Source: Cynocephalus volans
Lineage: Eukaryota; Chordata; Mammalia; Dermoptera; Cynocephalidae
Assembly: GCF_027409185.1 (NCBI RefSeq)
Contig: NC_084462.1
Span: 29,301,577-29,365,576, forward strand
DNA length: 64,000 bases
Direction: 5' to 3'
Shown here: positions 21,861-34,253 of the stretch, piece by piece
Layout of the letters: each line of letters starts with the position of its first letter
How positions within the stretch are numbered: position 1 is the stretch's first letter
Notes under the pieces: generated by a model
What the model saw: only the letters and a program-made list of their open reading frames with translations
Told to the model about the DNA's origin: nothing
Database searches by the model: none
Position numbers and translations under genes: made by a program

Positions 21861-22225
21861 TCAGAGGCTCAGGAACGAGGCTCACATTCTGTGTGACCCT
21901 GGAAGAGTCTCTTACCCTCTCTGTGCCTTGATCTTGTCCTATATAAAATGGAGATAATGATCTACATCAGAGGTTCTCACAGTTTGGTCCCCAGACAGCA
22001 GCATCAGAATCACCTGGGAACTTGTCACAAATGCACATTCTCACATCCCAGCCCAGATCTACTAAATGAGGAAATCTGATGGTGAGGCCTGGGAAGCTGA
22101 GTTCACAGGCCCTTCAGAGATTCTGATGCCCACTCCAGTTTGAGAACCCTGGTCTGTATCACATGGTTGTCAGGACGCAAAAAAGGGACAGTATGGCGAA
22201 CACCCTTGTAAACTGTAAGCCATCT
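21861..22225 (+). repeat. MIR SINE interrupted by MER5A
   Basis: 'attctgtgtgaccctgg', 'ctctctgtgccttgatc' and 'aaaatggagataatgat' are MIR landmarks up to 21967. 'catggttgtcaggacgc' at about 22160 resumes the MIR core after the MER5A insertion. Confidence 0.7.
21968..22151 (-). repeat. MER5A hAT DNA transposon
   Basis: Starts 'cagaggttctcacagtttgg' and ends 'ccagtttgagaaccctg', an inverted pair. The internal text 'gcatcagaatcacctggg' fits MER5A. It sits within a MIR. Confidence 0.88.
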
Positions 22226-23395
22226 TGAAAACTTTGTTTTTAGTCCATGAGTTTAAATGTTCTGGCCTAGACAAATTGCATCCCCGAATCTGGATGAGGC
22301 TGCAAATAAGATCACCAAAGTCATGCAGCTGGCAAAGCACTTTCAGAAAAGAGAAAGATGGATATTTTCTAGTCTAACCAGATGGCAAGGCTATAGGAGG
22401 AGGCTCCCAGGAGCAGTTGGAGTAGCCAGAATAGTTCTCTTCCTCTCCAATAGTCTTCCCTTAAGCACCTTCCTCCTTTCATTTAGTCAGTGTAATAAAT
22501 ATAATTGGAAGCGCACAGAGCTCCTGCATGCAGGGAGGCATAAATTATTTCTCTAGTGCTGGAGCACTAATTTGTAACATAGATTAAATTTGGCTTCAGA
22601 CCGGGGAGGGATTGCACCTTTAAGATTTGCCACATCATTTAGGGAAATCACTCACTATGCACATTAGGACGGATTCGAATGTGTCAGTATTAATACTGGG
22701 CATTTCCCTGTTGTCACATGTTGTTAGAGGAACAATTATTTCAGGTCTGAGTAGAAATCTTACTCACAGGCTAAAGTTAATGTAGCATATGGAGCAGTGT
22801 GGAAACAGAGCTTGGACATTTTGTGAACACAGGCCATTGCCCATTACAGCGCTGGTTAACATATTCCTTCCTGTTCATGTGTCTTACTGGAGAGGAGACG
22901 ATTATTGTTTTGCCTAGAAGAGGCTTTGGCCCCTCTGAACTCGGAACGACGTAACACAGACTCACAGTTCGAAGGTTAAAAGAAAATTGATCTGTGAGCT
23001 CCCGCCAATGCCTTGGTCTGCTCCTTGCTCCCTGAAGGACTAATCTCTTGTTCAGATAAATCCAGATTGCTTTTCTAATAGGTTGGGTTTTGGCCTCTCC
23101 TGCTGAACACTACCGTGACATAACCTGGATAGCCTCCCTGTAGCTATGAAGAAATCATTTCTAACATCCAAGGTTAATTTGCTAAATGAAGCATTGGATT
23201 TTCTTTCATGGAAGCAAGAAAAATTGTTTGGATGAGGTCAGAAAGGCAAGGTGAGCTCAAAGAACATTCCCTGGGGCTCCACCCCAGCATGGACCTCTAT
23301 TGGACATTTATTGCAAGGCTAAATGAATAAAAAATAGAAAAAAACTCCCTCCAGTTCTTCATTGCCTTTTGCATTTTGAGTGATTGTGAGATGTA
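22226..23395. other. No gene; candidate conserved non-coding block
   Basis: Positions about 22470-22760 are repeat-free, AT-rich and rich in homeobox-like cores ('aataaatataattgg', 'cactaatttgtaac', 'cagtattaatactggg'). The last one contains a perfect AGTATTAATACT palindrome. Function is inference; alignment to other mammals would decide. Confidence 0.35.
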
Positions 23396-23545
23396 GAAGG
23401 GGTGGAATGAGCCCCATTTGGCAAATGGGTAGACTGAGGTGCAAATAGCTGATCATGGCTTATCACTCATCACACATCAAGTAATGCCTTACACAGAGGG
23501 GCTGTGGTCTCTTTCCCCATGCTATGCTTCCTTCTCATCAGTGGG
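23396..23545 (-). repeat. MIR SINE fragment
   Basis: 'ccccatttggcaaatgggtagactgaggtgc' is the minus-strand MIR core wording. The rest is diverged. Confidence 0.6.
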
Positions 23546-24246
23546 TCTGAATCCAAGTGCTGCAGAAGGGAAAGGGGAAAGAAAGAGATTTGCAATGAGA
23601 TAGATTGCAATATCTCTGCTCGTAGGGATCTCAGGTGCTGAGACTAGGTGTTTCATCTACCCATAGGCCTCAAGATCCCTGTAGTTGTTATGTTCCCTAG
23701 CAACATTTTACCTAGGGGAAGACCTCAAGTTCTCTTGGAAGGCCTACCCAGAAGCGAGGACTAACTGAATTGATCGAATAGGTTATTCCACATTATGACC
23801 GGGTTGGAGATCAGGTCCCTAAGGACTGGGAGAGAGAGCAGCTGAGAGGGAGAGAAGGTCAAGCATTGGGGCATATATTGGGGTCCCAGGGCCGAGAGGG
23901 CTGCTGTGGGCTCCTGACCTATTGGAGGTCTGAGGCCCTTGGCGTACAGAAGTGTTTCATTTGTGTGCAAGGGAGTGGTGCATGAGAGTGAGAAGAGTCT
24001 TATCAGGAAATTCCTAGGAATGAGGCCTTCCTGGAGAAGGAAGCCTGTGTGATCTGAACAGAGACAATAAAAAGGGGACAGGTGACTGACCTCAAGAACA
24101 AAGAAGAACAGAGAAGCCTTCGGGCTTCTGATAATCACCAAATGCAAGTTCAGGCAATTAGAAGATGAAAGTCTATCAAACTTCTCTGTGCCAGCAATAT
24201 TTTGAGATCCCTTGCTTGTTTCCAATCTTTAGAGAAAAAAATATGT
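23546..24246. other. No gene recognised
   Basis: Unassigned. A 154-codon open stretch on the minus strand (23761-24225) has no recognisable domain and no start or splice context. Confidence 0.4.
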
Positions 24247-24640
24247 GCTATGAGTTGAATTGTGTCCCCTCAAACTCAGATGTTGAAGTCCTAACACTCA
24301 GTATCTCAGAGTGTGAACTTATTTGGAAATAGGGTCTTTATAGAGGCTATCAAATTAAGATGAGATCATTAGGGTGAGCCCTAATCCAAAGGCTTTTACA
24401 AAGGGCAAATTTAGACACAGACACACATAGAGCAAAGACAATGTTAAGAGACACAGGGAGAACGCGGCCCTCTACAAGCTGAGGAGAAAGGCTGCGGAAA
24501 CAGCCAACCCTGCTGACACCTTGATCTCAGACTTCTGGCCTCCAGGACTGTGAGATGACAAATTTCTGTTCTTCTAGCCACTTAATCTGTAGTACCGTAC
24601 TTCGTTATGGCAGCCTTAGTAACCTCATATAATATAGTAA
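24247..24640 (+). repeat. MLT1-type LTR (ERVL-MaLR)
   Basis: Reads 'tgctatgagttgaattgtgtcccc', 'gaagtcctaacactcag', 'gaacgcggccctctacaagc', 'acttctggcctccagga', 'ccacttaatctgtagtac', 'tatggcagccttagtaa', the canonical MLT1 order. Solo LTR. Confidence 0.88.
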
Positions 24641-24644
24641 AATA

Positions 24645-24965
24645 AAAATCCCTGCTGCAACATAAGATGAATCTGAAACCCATTATGGTATGTGAAAGGA
24701 GCCAGGCACCAAAGGTCACATACTGTATGATTCTACTTACATGAAGAAGCCAGAATCTGTAAATCCATAGACAGAAACAGATTAGTGGTTTGCCAGGGGA
24801 TGGAAGAAGGAGGAGAGAGGGTGGGACTGCTTAATGGGTATGGGGTCTCCTTTGGGAGGGTTGAAAATGTCTGGAAGTAGCCAGGGGGGATCACTGTGCT
24901 ACACTGTGAGTGTACTAAATGCCCCTCATTGTATGTGTCAAAGTGGCTAATTTTATATTATATGA
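24645..24965 (+). repeat. L1M 3'-end fragment
   Basis: 'cacatactgtatgattctacttacatg', 'agattagtggtttgccaggggatgg' and 'gtgagtgtactaaatgcc' are typical of the 3' end of old L1M elements. Confidence 0.8.
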
Positions 24966-24968
24966 ATG

Positions 24969-25375
24969 TGTCAGCCCACTTCTGTTGCTTATAACAGAAT
25001 ACCTGAAACTGGGTAATTTACGAAGGAATGAAATTTATTTCTTACAGTTTTGGAGGCTGGGAAGTCCAAAGACCAGGGAACACATCTAGTGAGGGCCTTC
25101 TTCTGGGTGGTGACTCTAAGCAACTCAGGGTATCACATGGTGAGAGAATGGCCTGAGCAAGAGAGAGCTGACTTTCTCACTTGCCCCCATATAAAGCCAT
25201 TACTCCGTGAATGGATCAATCCTTTCAGGAGGGCATAGTCCTCACAGTCTAATCACCTCTTAAAGGACCCACCTTCCAAATACCAAGATTGGATTTTCCA
25301 TCCTCTTAACACTGCTACAACGGGGAACAAACTTCAATGAGTTTGGGGGGGACATTCAATTCATTGCGGTGAATT
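24969..25375 (-). repeat. MST-like LTR (ERVL-MaLR), minus
   Basis: Its reverse complement begins like MaLR LTRs, contains 'gatgtgttccctggtctttg' and 'gacttcccagcctcc', carries the AATAAA of the LTR, and ends 'acagaagtgggctgacac'. It is the same family as the LTR at 27302-27712, in opposite orientation. Confidence 0.8.
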
Positions 25376-27301
25376 TAAACTTAATTAAACCAAAAAAAGA
25401 AGATGGTCTACATGAATCACTTGGTAGATAAGACACACTATTGAGAAAGGGGAGACCCACAGACACTGTGTCCCATTCTGCAGCTTGCCTGATGGGAGTA
25501 GGTAGATGCAGCCTATGGAAGGAAGTGGAAGCCTGTAAAATCCCTAGGGATGGAGGGAAGGGAGAAGACGCACCAGAGACTAATCTGTTTAGAGTGGCTG
25601 TGGTTGTTAGAACAGGCATTGCTGAATTAAGGTAACAGGAATCTACCTGGTGGCTTCCTATGTTGTAATTGTGCTGAGCTTTGTGTAAGGAACGGTCTGC
25701 TCAGCCCCTTCACCCCATCTAGGTGAATCTCTGCAGCAGATGTATGTCCTGGGCTGCCTTGATGTCTTTTGAATACCCTTTTCCCGACTTTTCTCTGCTT
25801 TAACACAACCTGGATACTGCTTTCAAGGGTGGAAAGGATTTACCCCTAGAGCAGTAATGATTATCACATTCCATTTGTTCCATGAAATGTCACCTTAATT
25901 GAGTGGAGAATGTCATCCTGCAAGCTTGGTATGGTCTCAGGGTCTTGTTCACCACTATGCTCCTAGTATCAACCCTTAATAGTTTGGGGTCAACACCATC
26001 AGATTTCCTTGCCATCTCTGCCTACAGCCTGACCTTAAACACCTGACAGATTATGACAGGGAGGCAAAAAGGCCTTCATGGTACTGCAGAGAAAAGTCTA
26101 ATGAAGTAGAACCTCCATTTACCCCTTGGAGCTCTATTTCAGAATTTCTTGCCATTCTCATTTTAGCATGAACAACACAGATTTTTATGTCAACTAAATT
26201 TGTAAAATTCACATATTTAGGGGATTCCAAAGAAGGCATGTGTTCCATAGAATCTGCAGTCCTCATCACGGGAGAGAAGGAGGCCAGTCAAGGGTGGGGG
26301 TGGGGGTTTGCCTGGCACTGGGAGCTCTCAGTGGAGGCCAGACCTGCAAAGGTCTGATAGGCCAGTGCTGAGAGGCACAGCTGAGAAGAGCCTAGCAGAC
26401 AGCACAAGGGACTGGTGCTTTTGAGACGCCATGGCCCAGCTGGACACCCTGCTCTCTCCTGGTGAAGGCTCCTCTGCTCCAGCCTTTGTCAGAGACATAA
26501 AAGCATTGGACTTTTTTTTCTTGGGTAGGGAGACTTTAGGGACCACTAGCCACTGTTTTTCAATCTGGGTGCTATTAGCCTTGGGGCAGGACAATCTTCC
26601 ATTACCTGTAGTAGACAATAAAGATCCTTGGCCCATTAAATGTCCTTAGGGCTCCTTTTCCCTTCCCCAGGGTTATAGGAGCAACTCAAAGCCTCTTTAC
26701 ACATTTACAAATGTCCCTGTTTGAGGTTAAAGCCTGGTGAAAAAATTGACTGGAGGAGGAAAGTCATGCTCTGCAACGTAAGACTAGCATCTCACAGACA
26801 CCTAAGCTCACCTGTCCCTAAGGTACTTTTCTCTTCTTTGTGTAAAATTAGTTTAAATTGCAGCTAGGGACATTTTTATTGCAAACATATCTTTGCTGTA
26901 GAATGGGGTTTGTACTCATCTCTGTCTTCACGACAGTGACCGCTGTTTATACTCAGGCACACATACACTCAAGATGGTGTCTCTCAGGCAAGTAAGGGAC
27001 ATTGAGGTAGCAGATGCTGGGCCCCCATCTGAGCTTTCGAGGGTGACCACAGTACACAGAAAGCAGAGGCTGGGCCCTGGATGGAGCTCAATAGGATTGC
27101 GTGTTCAGAATTTCCTCTTGGGAAGTAACCAGTCTCTCCCATCTCTAATAGAGCCATGTTCTTTCGTCACTTTGGTCATCTCCTCCCCATCTCCCACATG
27201 ATGGTTTATTCCTCTTGGATAAAAGCACCTCACCCAAACAAAGTTATTATCTCCCTCCCTGAAATACTTGAATGTATGGATGCCTTTACCACAATAGGAC
27301 T
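25376..27301. other. No gene; weak hAT remnant
   Basis: About 26555-26650 ('tttttcaatctgggtgctatt', 'ggggcaggacaatctt', 'ggcccattaaatgtcc') looks like an ancient hAT-type MER fragment. The rest is unassigned, with short open stretches lacking support. Confidence 0.35.
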
Positions 27302-27712
27302 TGATATGGATTGAATTGTGTCCCCCAAGATTTATATATTAGAAGCTTGATCCCCACTGTGACTATTAAGAGGGTGGGGAATCCTATTATGGTAATTGAA
27401 AGGTGGAGCCTTGAAGAGGTGATTAGATTCTGAGGGACATGCCCTAATGAATGGATTAATAATGGTGGTCATGGACATGGTTCTGAGGGCTTTAACAGGA
27501 GAGCACATGAGAATCTTTCTCTCTCTGCTCCACCATATTCACCATGTGATACCCTGAATTGCTGCAGTCACCACCAGGACAAAACCCTCACCAGATGTGT
27601 TCCCTGGACTTTGGACTTCCCAGCCTCTGCAACTATAAGCAATAAATTTCATTTTCTTACAAAGTAACCAGTTCCAAGTATTCTGTTATAAGCAACAGAA
27701 ATGGACTAATAT
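27302..27712 (+). repeat. MST-like LTR (ERVL-MaLR), plus
   Basis: Starts 'tgatatggattgaattgtgtccccc', carries 'gatgtgttccctggactttg' and the LTR AATAAA signal, and ends 'cagaaatggactaata'. Solo LTR. Confidence 0.85.
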
Positions 27713-28317
27713 AGTATCTCAATAGTAACAAAAGTTTTAACACTGGAGGAACTGTTGGCATCTATGTTCCAACCCTCTGTAGAAATCCAGCCAGTAGAGA
27801 GCTGATGGTGAAATCAAAATGCAGAGAAAGCAGGGACAGGAGGAGGGGAAATCTCTGGTTCTGGAGAATTCTCAGGCTCATTTCCATCCTGCCTATCCCA
27901 AGTCCAACCACTCCTTGGATCACATAGGCCGATAAATTCCCTCCTTTGCCTGAGCCTGCTCACACTGGGTTTCCCTCCCCTGCAGTCAAGTTCCCCTGGA
28001 CAGTCCTGAGTCTGCAGGGTGAGCATCTCCATCTCCTGGGGTTCCACTGAGAGGGAGCTGGCAGTGACAGCATGTGAGCCACAAGGGCCCCTCAGGCCAA
28101 GCTTTGAGGGATCCTGTACCCTCATCTTTGCCCCATCTGTACTCACAGACTGACCAGTGTGGCAGACACAATCTTTTCAAAGGAGCCAACTTCATCTCCC
28201 TGTGACCATTTGAAAATGTGACAAGCCACATGATTTCAGTTTGCGAAGGTACACTGACAGCTCTTTTCATGGACTGCACCTTACAGCCCCCCCCACTCCT
28301 GAGTGTTTGTCCCATCA
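27713..28317. other. No gene recognised
   Basis: Unassigned GC-intermediate sequence. The minus-strand open stretch 27814-28146 has no domain. Confidence 0.4.
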
Positions 28318-28560
28318 TTCCTGCAGTCCTTCATTTATTCACTAAATGGTGCTGAATGCTGGGCTTGGCCCTGGGTGGATGCGGCAACTGCTGAAGGGTT
28401 CCCTGCTGAGGGCAGCATGGCCCACTTCAAAGCACGAGGGCTTGGGAAGTCAGGCACATATGAGGTAGGCTCTCTGACTCTGCCTCTTACTAATTCTGAG
28501 AGCTCTTACCATCTTTGAGCCTCAGTTTTCTTATCTGTGAAATGAAGAAAAGAATATTCA
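28318..28560. repeat. L2 (minus) then MIR (plus) fragments
   Basis: 'ccttcatttattcactaaatgg' is an L2 end read on the minus strand. 'ctgcctcttactaattctgag' and 'gagcctcagttttcttatctgtg' at 28480-28545 are MIR on the plus strand. Confidence 0.65.
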
Positions 28561-30153
28561 AGGTTGTACAACCTTGTACAACTAGAAGGTTGTAGTTACA
28601 CTGCCAGGATTACATTAAGCCCGTGTGCCAGCATGTCACCTACTTACTGACACTCACGACACCATCCATCATGTTTATTACTTCCTTGAGTCTTAACTTT
28701 CTCATTTATAGGCCAAGGGTGACATTACCTAGCTTGGAGTCTCAGGACTCCTGGCTTGGAGATGTGACTTCCATGAGACATGACAGACAAAGCACTCAAA
28801 CAGCACTGGGCACAATTGCAGGTGCTCAAATGGGAGCTCCCTCCTTCTGTCCATAAGGCTGAGACCCTATAGTTCTTCTGCTTCCTCAGTCGTGGTATTT
28901 TGGTTGGTCCCTTTGACCATACAGGGTGCCTGACCCAAGTGATGTCTCCCCTCAACAGCTCCCTCTCTTCCTGTGAACATTCTTGATAATTCCATTGCAT
29001 GTAGGCAAAGACAGAGCAGCTTTTCACTAAATGTCCTCTTTAGAAAAGCACCAGAAAACTATTCTTGGCAGAGGTGCTCAGACTGATTTAAGGACTGATC
29101 TTGGACCAGAACCTGCCATGTTAAATGAAGTGGGGCCTCCCTTGAAGACGTTCAATATTTAATGTATCCTGAACGCACTTCCAGTGCCATTAAATATTTT
29201 AACTTTATCACCAGATGAACAGGAAATGTCAGAGATGGACTGAAGAAAACATCCCCCCAAATATTTTCTTTTGCCTCCAGGGTTTGCTAAGCCCTGCTCA
29301 GCCTTAGGAAAAGGGAAGAGGGCAGAGGTATCTCTTCCAAAGGTGAGCTTTTCACTGGTCATGGCCAATGTGTTAAAGTAATGCTTGTCAATTGACTTGT
29401 GAGTGCAAATGATTTTTTTATGTTGTCCTGAGACAACATAACTTTTACAGAAATTCTCCAATTAAAAGTACTGGATATTCTCCAATGTGGCAAATTCCCT
29501 TTTGGCTTAGCAAAAGATGATAATGAGTTATTGCTAATATAGCCATAAAGCTGTTATTTCCCTTAGTAAAATGAAGCTAATATGTAGATAAAATAAAACT
29601 TTAAAATGAAATATTGTTAAAACAAAATGGTTAATGAATTTAGACACATTACTGAGTAGGTAAAGTTTGGCAACTGATTGGAATAGATCATTTTAATTGG
29701 TCTCGTTAAATGAAAATTGATATTGAACATTTTACGGCACAGTAGAGGCAAATCCATCTCCTCCTTCTCTTAATGTTTGGATCATTTCCGGCATGAATCT
29801 GAAGCCCTCTCTCGCGGGGGTCAGTCCTACTGGACCAGGAGGGAGGGTATGGGTCAGATGACTTTGTTCTCATAGAGGGCAGCTAATCAGTCCTAAAATC
29901 CAGGAGGGCCTCACTTGATTTCCTGAAAATGAACTCTGCAGAGATGTATTGCAAGATCTAAGTGCTAACTTATTCCATGCCACCTTCATCCTGGAGAGGG
30001 AGGTTAAGAACCCCAGCTGGGGACAGAAGTTGGGCAGGACTGTCCATGAGAGGGCCACAGGTTTGTGATATTAGGAGCACCGTCTTCTGTTCTCCCACCA
30101 ATCTTGATCTCTGAAATGCTGTGGAGCTTAATTCTAGTGGATTATATACCACC
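28561..30153. other. No gene; possible conserved AT-rich stretch
   Basis: A weak MIR-like piece lies near 28690-28830. About 29560-29750 is repeat-free and AT-rich, with TAATGAATTT and TTTTAATTGG cores. No coding signal seen. Confidence 0.4.
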
Positions 30154-30593
30154 TGCCATGGTTAGTTTTATATGTCAACTTGACTAGGCCACAGTACACA
30201 GAGATTTAGCCAAACATGTCTGAATATTGCTGTGAGGAATTTTTAAAATGAAATTGGCATTTAAATCAGTAGACTTTGAATAAAGCAGATTAACATCCAT
30301 AATGTGGTGGGCCTCATCCAATCAGGCGAAGGCCTTTGGATAAAGAAGGACCTCCTTTTAGAAAGAGGGGATTCTGCCAGCAGACTGATTTTGGAGTTGA
30401 AATTCAACATCAGTCCTTCTCTGGACCCCCAGCCTGCCAGCCTACCCTGCAGATTTTGAACTTGCCAATCTCTGCAATTGCTTGAGCTAATTCCTTAAAA
30501 ATCTCTCTCTCCCTCTCTGTGTATACATATGCATGTACTTATGTAATAGAATACCCTTTTTGTTCTGTTTCTCTGGATACCCTGACTAATATA
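30154..30593 (+). repeat. ERVL LTR, MLT2-type
   Basis: Order of landmarks: 'tggttagttttatatgtcaacttgac', 'tttaaatcagtagactttga', 'gggcctcatccaatcagg', 'gagctaattcctta', 'tctctggataccctgactaat'. The exact subfamily is uncertain. Same type as 38270-38706. Confidence 0.75.
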
Positions 30594-30871
30594 CTACTTA
30601 AGATTTTTGGGTTTTGCTTGTCCCAGCTGACTGTCTCAGGGGAGGCCTGTGAGGTTCCACCTCCTGAAGCCACAAACCAGGAGACTTATCTACCACTTTC
30701 GATCACAAGAGAGATGCCAGCAGCACCTGAATCAATGGCTTCCTTAGTCATCCTGAATGGGAAGAGAAGGGGTTGCTCTCAAACCTGTAACAGACACTAT
30801 AGAAAGCCCCTTGAATCATATATCTCCCTTGGTATTGCCAGGGGATATTTCCAGTCACCAAACATCTTAGA
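30594..30871. other. No gene recognised
   Basis: Short unassigned interval. Its open stretch merges into the flanking LTR, so coding is not supported. Confidence 0.4.
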
Positions 30872-31203
30872 CAGGGCTTGGCAAACCACAGCCTGTGGGA
30901 CCAAATCCGGCTCACCATCTGTTTTTGTATGGATGATGGGCAAAGAATGATTCTTACATTTTAAATATCTGTAAAAAATTCAAAAGAAGAAGAATATTTC
31001 TTGACACACGAAATGATGTGAAATTCACATGTCAGTGTCCATAACTAAAGTTTTATTGGAGCACACCCACACCCATTGGTTTACGCATTGCCTGTGGCTG
31101 CTGTCTTGATAGAACGACCAAGTTGCATAGTTGCAACAGAGACCAGAGGGCCACAAACCTGAAAGTTTTACTATCCAGTCCTTTACAAGAAAAGTCCGTC
31201 TAC
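30872..31203 (+). repeat. hAT-Charlie non-autonomous DNA transposon
   Basis: 'cagggcttggcaaaccacagcctg' at the start and 'cctttacaagaaaagtccg' near the end are remnants of the inverted CAGGGGTCGGCAAACT-type termini. Internal 'aaagttttattggagcaca' and 'tgcctgtggctgct' fit this family. Member name not assigned. Confidence 0.75.
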
Positions 31204-31474
31204 ACTTGGCTTAGACTTGTCACCATCCATGTATGCCAAGAGCCGAGAAAAAGGAGCTTAGTGGGTGATGGGTAGATATTTTAACAAGATCAGGATTTTA
31301 TTAGGAAGGGAGAAAGAGGGAGTTGATGCAGTGTCAGAAGTCAATGGTTTTTGCTACACTTGACCAAGCCACCAGATTTCTGAGACTCAGTTTCCCCATC
31401 TACAGGTGTGGGGTACAGCAGAATATATTTGTGGAGAATTGTTGAGAATCCAGGAGGAAGCATATAGATATGAC

Positions 31475-31548
31475 TGATTGACAATGGATGGATGGGCGGA
31501 TGAATGGATGGATGGGTGGGTAGATGGACCGATGGATGGAGAGGGAGT
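31475..31548 (+). repeat. Degenerate (TGGA)n simple repeat
   Basis: ATGGATGG-type tetranucleotide run with substitutions (GGGCGGATGAATGG and so on), about 74 bases. Confidence 0.85.
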
Positions 31549-31550
31549 GG

Positions 31551-31720
31551 TCGAAGGTGAGGCTGGAGAGGCAAGCTCGCCCATATCACGCCAAAGAGTT
31601 CTGGCTTTATTTTGCAGCCAATTGGGAGCCTTTGGAATGCTTTAAGCAGGAAATGACAAGATGACATTTGCATTTGAGAGAGATCACATGGCATTTTGTG
31701 GCTGGATAGAGCAGAAAGGT
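31551..31720 (+). repeat. Ancient L2-associated mammalian repeat
   Basis: 'gaggctggagaggcaagc', 'tctggctttattttgcagcc' and 'ttaagcaggaaatgacaagatg' match the same ancient repeat as 14246-14665. Confidence 0.6.
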
Positions 31721-33034
31721 CATTTGGTTGGAGAGCAAAAGGAATGAAATGCCTCCTGAAAGTGGGCAGAGAAAGAGACTGGGAAAAGCATCAAGCTACT
31801 CTCTCCTTAACCTTTTCTCCCTGAGAGGGAAGAGACCAGGAAGATGCAGCCCTAGGGATGAGCTATGGGATGGTATCACTGAAACACACTCAGAATGACC
31901 CTATTAAGATAGGCGCTGGTCAGAAGGCTGTGCGCCATGCAGTGGTCCTTGGGCCAAGGAGGTGATGGGAGAAAATTCGGTACTCAGGAGACCTCAGGAG
32001 CATAGAGAACTCCACCTCAGAGGCCACGGGTTCCAGTGCTGACCCTACCACTAATGTGCTGTGTGACCTGGAGCACCTCTCTGTTTAACCATAAATACAT
32101 ATAAAACAGACCTACCTTCCTGTCTTACCATCTGTAAGACTGCCAAGAAAGAGAACTCTTTCCATTGAAATAATTTCCCTGAAAACACTAATTTATTAGG
32201 AGGGACAATTTCAGGTTTTGGGGGACCTGAAGTTGAAGCAGTTGGGGATCCTTCTTTAATGAAAAGAATACAAAATTGGATGAGAAAGTAAAAATTTATT
32301 TAGAAGGAGACAAGAAAGTCAAACAAATTATGCATTGTTAAAAAGCCAGCAAATACTATAAACATCACAAAATCCAGGAAAATATCAAAATGTGATTATT
32401 AATGAACCACTGGACAAATCCTTTTAATTTTTGTACATTTTTTGATTGCATAGTTTTGGATCACTTCTTCATATAAGAATGCTTTTATTACATTTTCTGA
32501 AGAGAGAGTAGAAAGACAATTCAGTCTTTCAGATTGAAACTTGTTTCTAATGATTGATAACTGGCCTGCAAGTATCACATGACTCCCTCCGCATCAGTAC
32601 TTGTTTGTTGTCTCGCTATCAGTCCGTGACTGTATAAACGCAGGGATTCTGATATACCGTATTTGGCATGACTCCCATCAGAAAAGAAATTTAAGCATGG
32701 GGTGTGTTTGGAATTAATTGCATGTGCACTGTATCATTGAATGAATCCTTAAAACAAGAGGATGTACATTTTTGACTCTGCGTCCCTGAGAACTGAACTC
32801 TCTCTTTGTACTGTTACCTGTGTGATGTCAGACATACCCTGCACCTATGTATTTCATACCTGGTTTCTGCTCCGTTGCCTGCCTATTTATGATGCTGTGT
32901 CAGCCTCCAGGTGAGCTGGCTGTGTGCAGTGGGGATATTCCTGAAAGCCAGGATGGTTAAAACAAGTAACTGTAAACCATGTATATGTATCCCACGAAAC
33001 CTAAGCCAAATGTGTCTCCTCTGTCCCTTGGCTG
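31721..33034. other. No gene; one MIR fragment
   Basis: MIR (plus) at about 32005-32135: 'tgaccctaccactaatgtgctgtgtgacctgg'. The rest, including AT-rich 32250-32530, is unassigned. Confidence 0.45.
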
Positions 33035-33424
33035 GACTCAGCTATTCAATAAATTGCATTGGGACAAATGACCATCCTTAAAGGAAAGACCATATTTTTT
33101 CTCTACCACACATAAATACCGCAAATAAAGTCCACCTGGATTAAAGACCTACACGTAAAAAGCAAAACCATAAACCTTAGTAGAGCACCTAGGAGAATCC
33201 GTTTATATCATTGGGGGCAAAGAAGGATATCTTAAATCAGATGGAAAGGAAACACATCATAAAAGGAGACAATAATAGGTACTTCAGATTTGGTTTGTGG
33301 AAAAATAGAGTTAAAAGATAATATGAATCTTTCCATGAACTTTTTGAAGTACCCTTGTACATTCAGCTTCATTAAAATTTTAAATGTCTGTGTGACCACA
33401 ACAGACACCAAAGAAAGCCTTCTA

Positions 33425-33655
33425 TTTTTGAATCGTCTCTTAACAGTGTTCCATGGGTTTTATTCATAATATCTCATTTAATCCTAATAACAATAAAATA
33501 AAGAGTATTCTTATCCCCATTTTAAAGATGAGGAAACTGAGGCATAGAGAAATCAAATAATTTGCCAAAAGCCACATGATTAAAAGTGCCTGAGCCAAGT
33601 TAGGAACCCAGGTATTTTGTCCCTCAAACCTGTTCTCTCAACCAAACATCTTATC
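33425..33655 (-). repeat. MIR SINE
   Basis: 'atctcatttaatcctaataac', 'cccattttaaagatgaggaaactgaggc' and 'gaacccaggtattttgt' are the minus-strand MIR order. Inserted in the L1M. Confidence 0.88.
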
Positions 33656-33831
33656 CCCTCTCATCTTCTCATCATGTTGTTTGTAATAAAGTGACAAGAC
33701 ATGCCACAGACTAAGAAGATCTTAGCAATGCATATAACCCATATAACTGTCAAGGAATTAGTAGTCAGAATGTATAAAGAACTGCTGCATGTCAGCTAGA
33801 AAAGGACAAACAGCTCAATAGAAAATGGGCA

Positions 33832-34253
33832 GGGCACCCACAACCACTGAGCTGCTGCCGGAAGTGCCCCTGGCTCCTGAGCCAAGGTGGTGGGGGACCG
33901 AGGGCCTCAGCCATGGCCCCCGACGTCTGCACTCAGCCCAGTGACAACCACTGAGCTACAGCTGGAAGCATCTTGGGCTCCCAAGCTGGGGTGGTGGGGG
34001 ACTGAGGGCCTCAGCTACATCCACGTGAAGTCTGCATCCAGCCCAGCCACAACTGAGCTAACACTGGAAGTCCCCTGGGCTCCCCTGCTGGAATGAGGGG
34101 GTGCCACAGGCCTCGACCATGTCCCGCCTTCCTTCTTCCTCTTTTTCCCACCCTACCCCCCTTCCTTTTCTCTCCCCCACAACTGCTCCATGACAACATC
34201 TTAGAATGTAAAACAATAATAATAATAATTAAATAAATTTTTTAAAAAAGAAT
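33832..34253 (+). mobile_element. Composite non-autonomous retroposon, copy 3 (5'-truncated)
   Basis: About 2.5 tandem ~100-bp units (33832-34095; 'accactgagct', 'gctcc..agc..ggtggtggggga', 'gagggcctcagcc') precede a polypyrimidine stretch (CCTTCCTTCTTCCTC and on). The end is 'caacatcttagaatgtaaaac' with an AAT-repeat, A-rich tail. A perfect 11-bp duplication GAAAATGGGCA flanks it (33821-33831 and 34254-34264). Orientation is opposite to copies 1 and 2. Truncated at the 5' end, as expected for target-primed retroposition. Confidence 0.82.
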
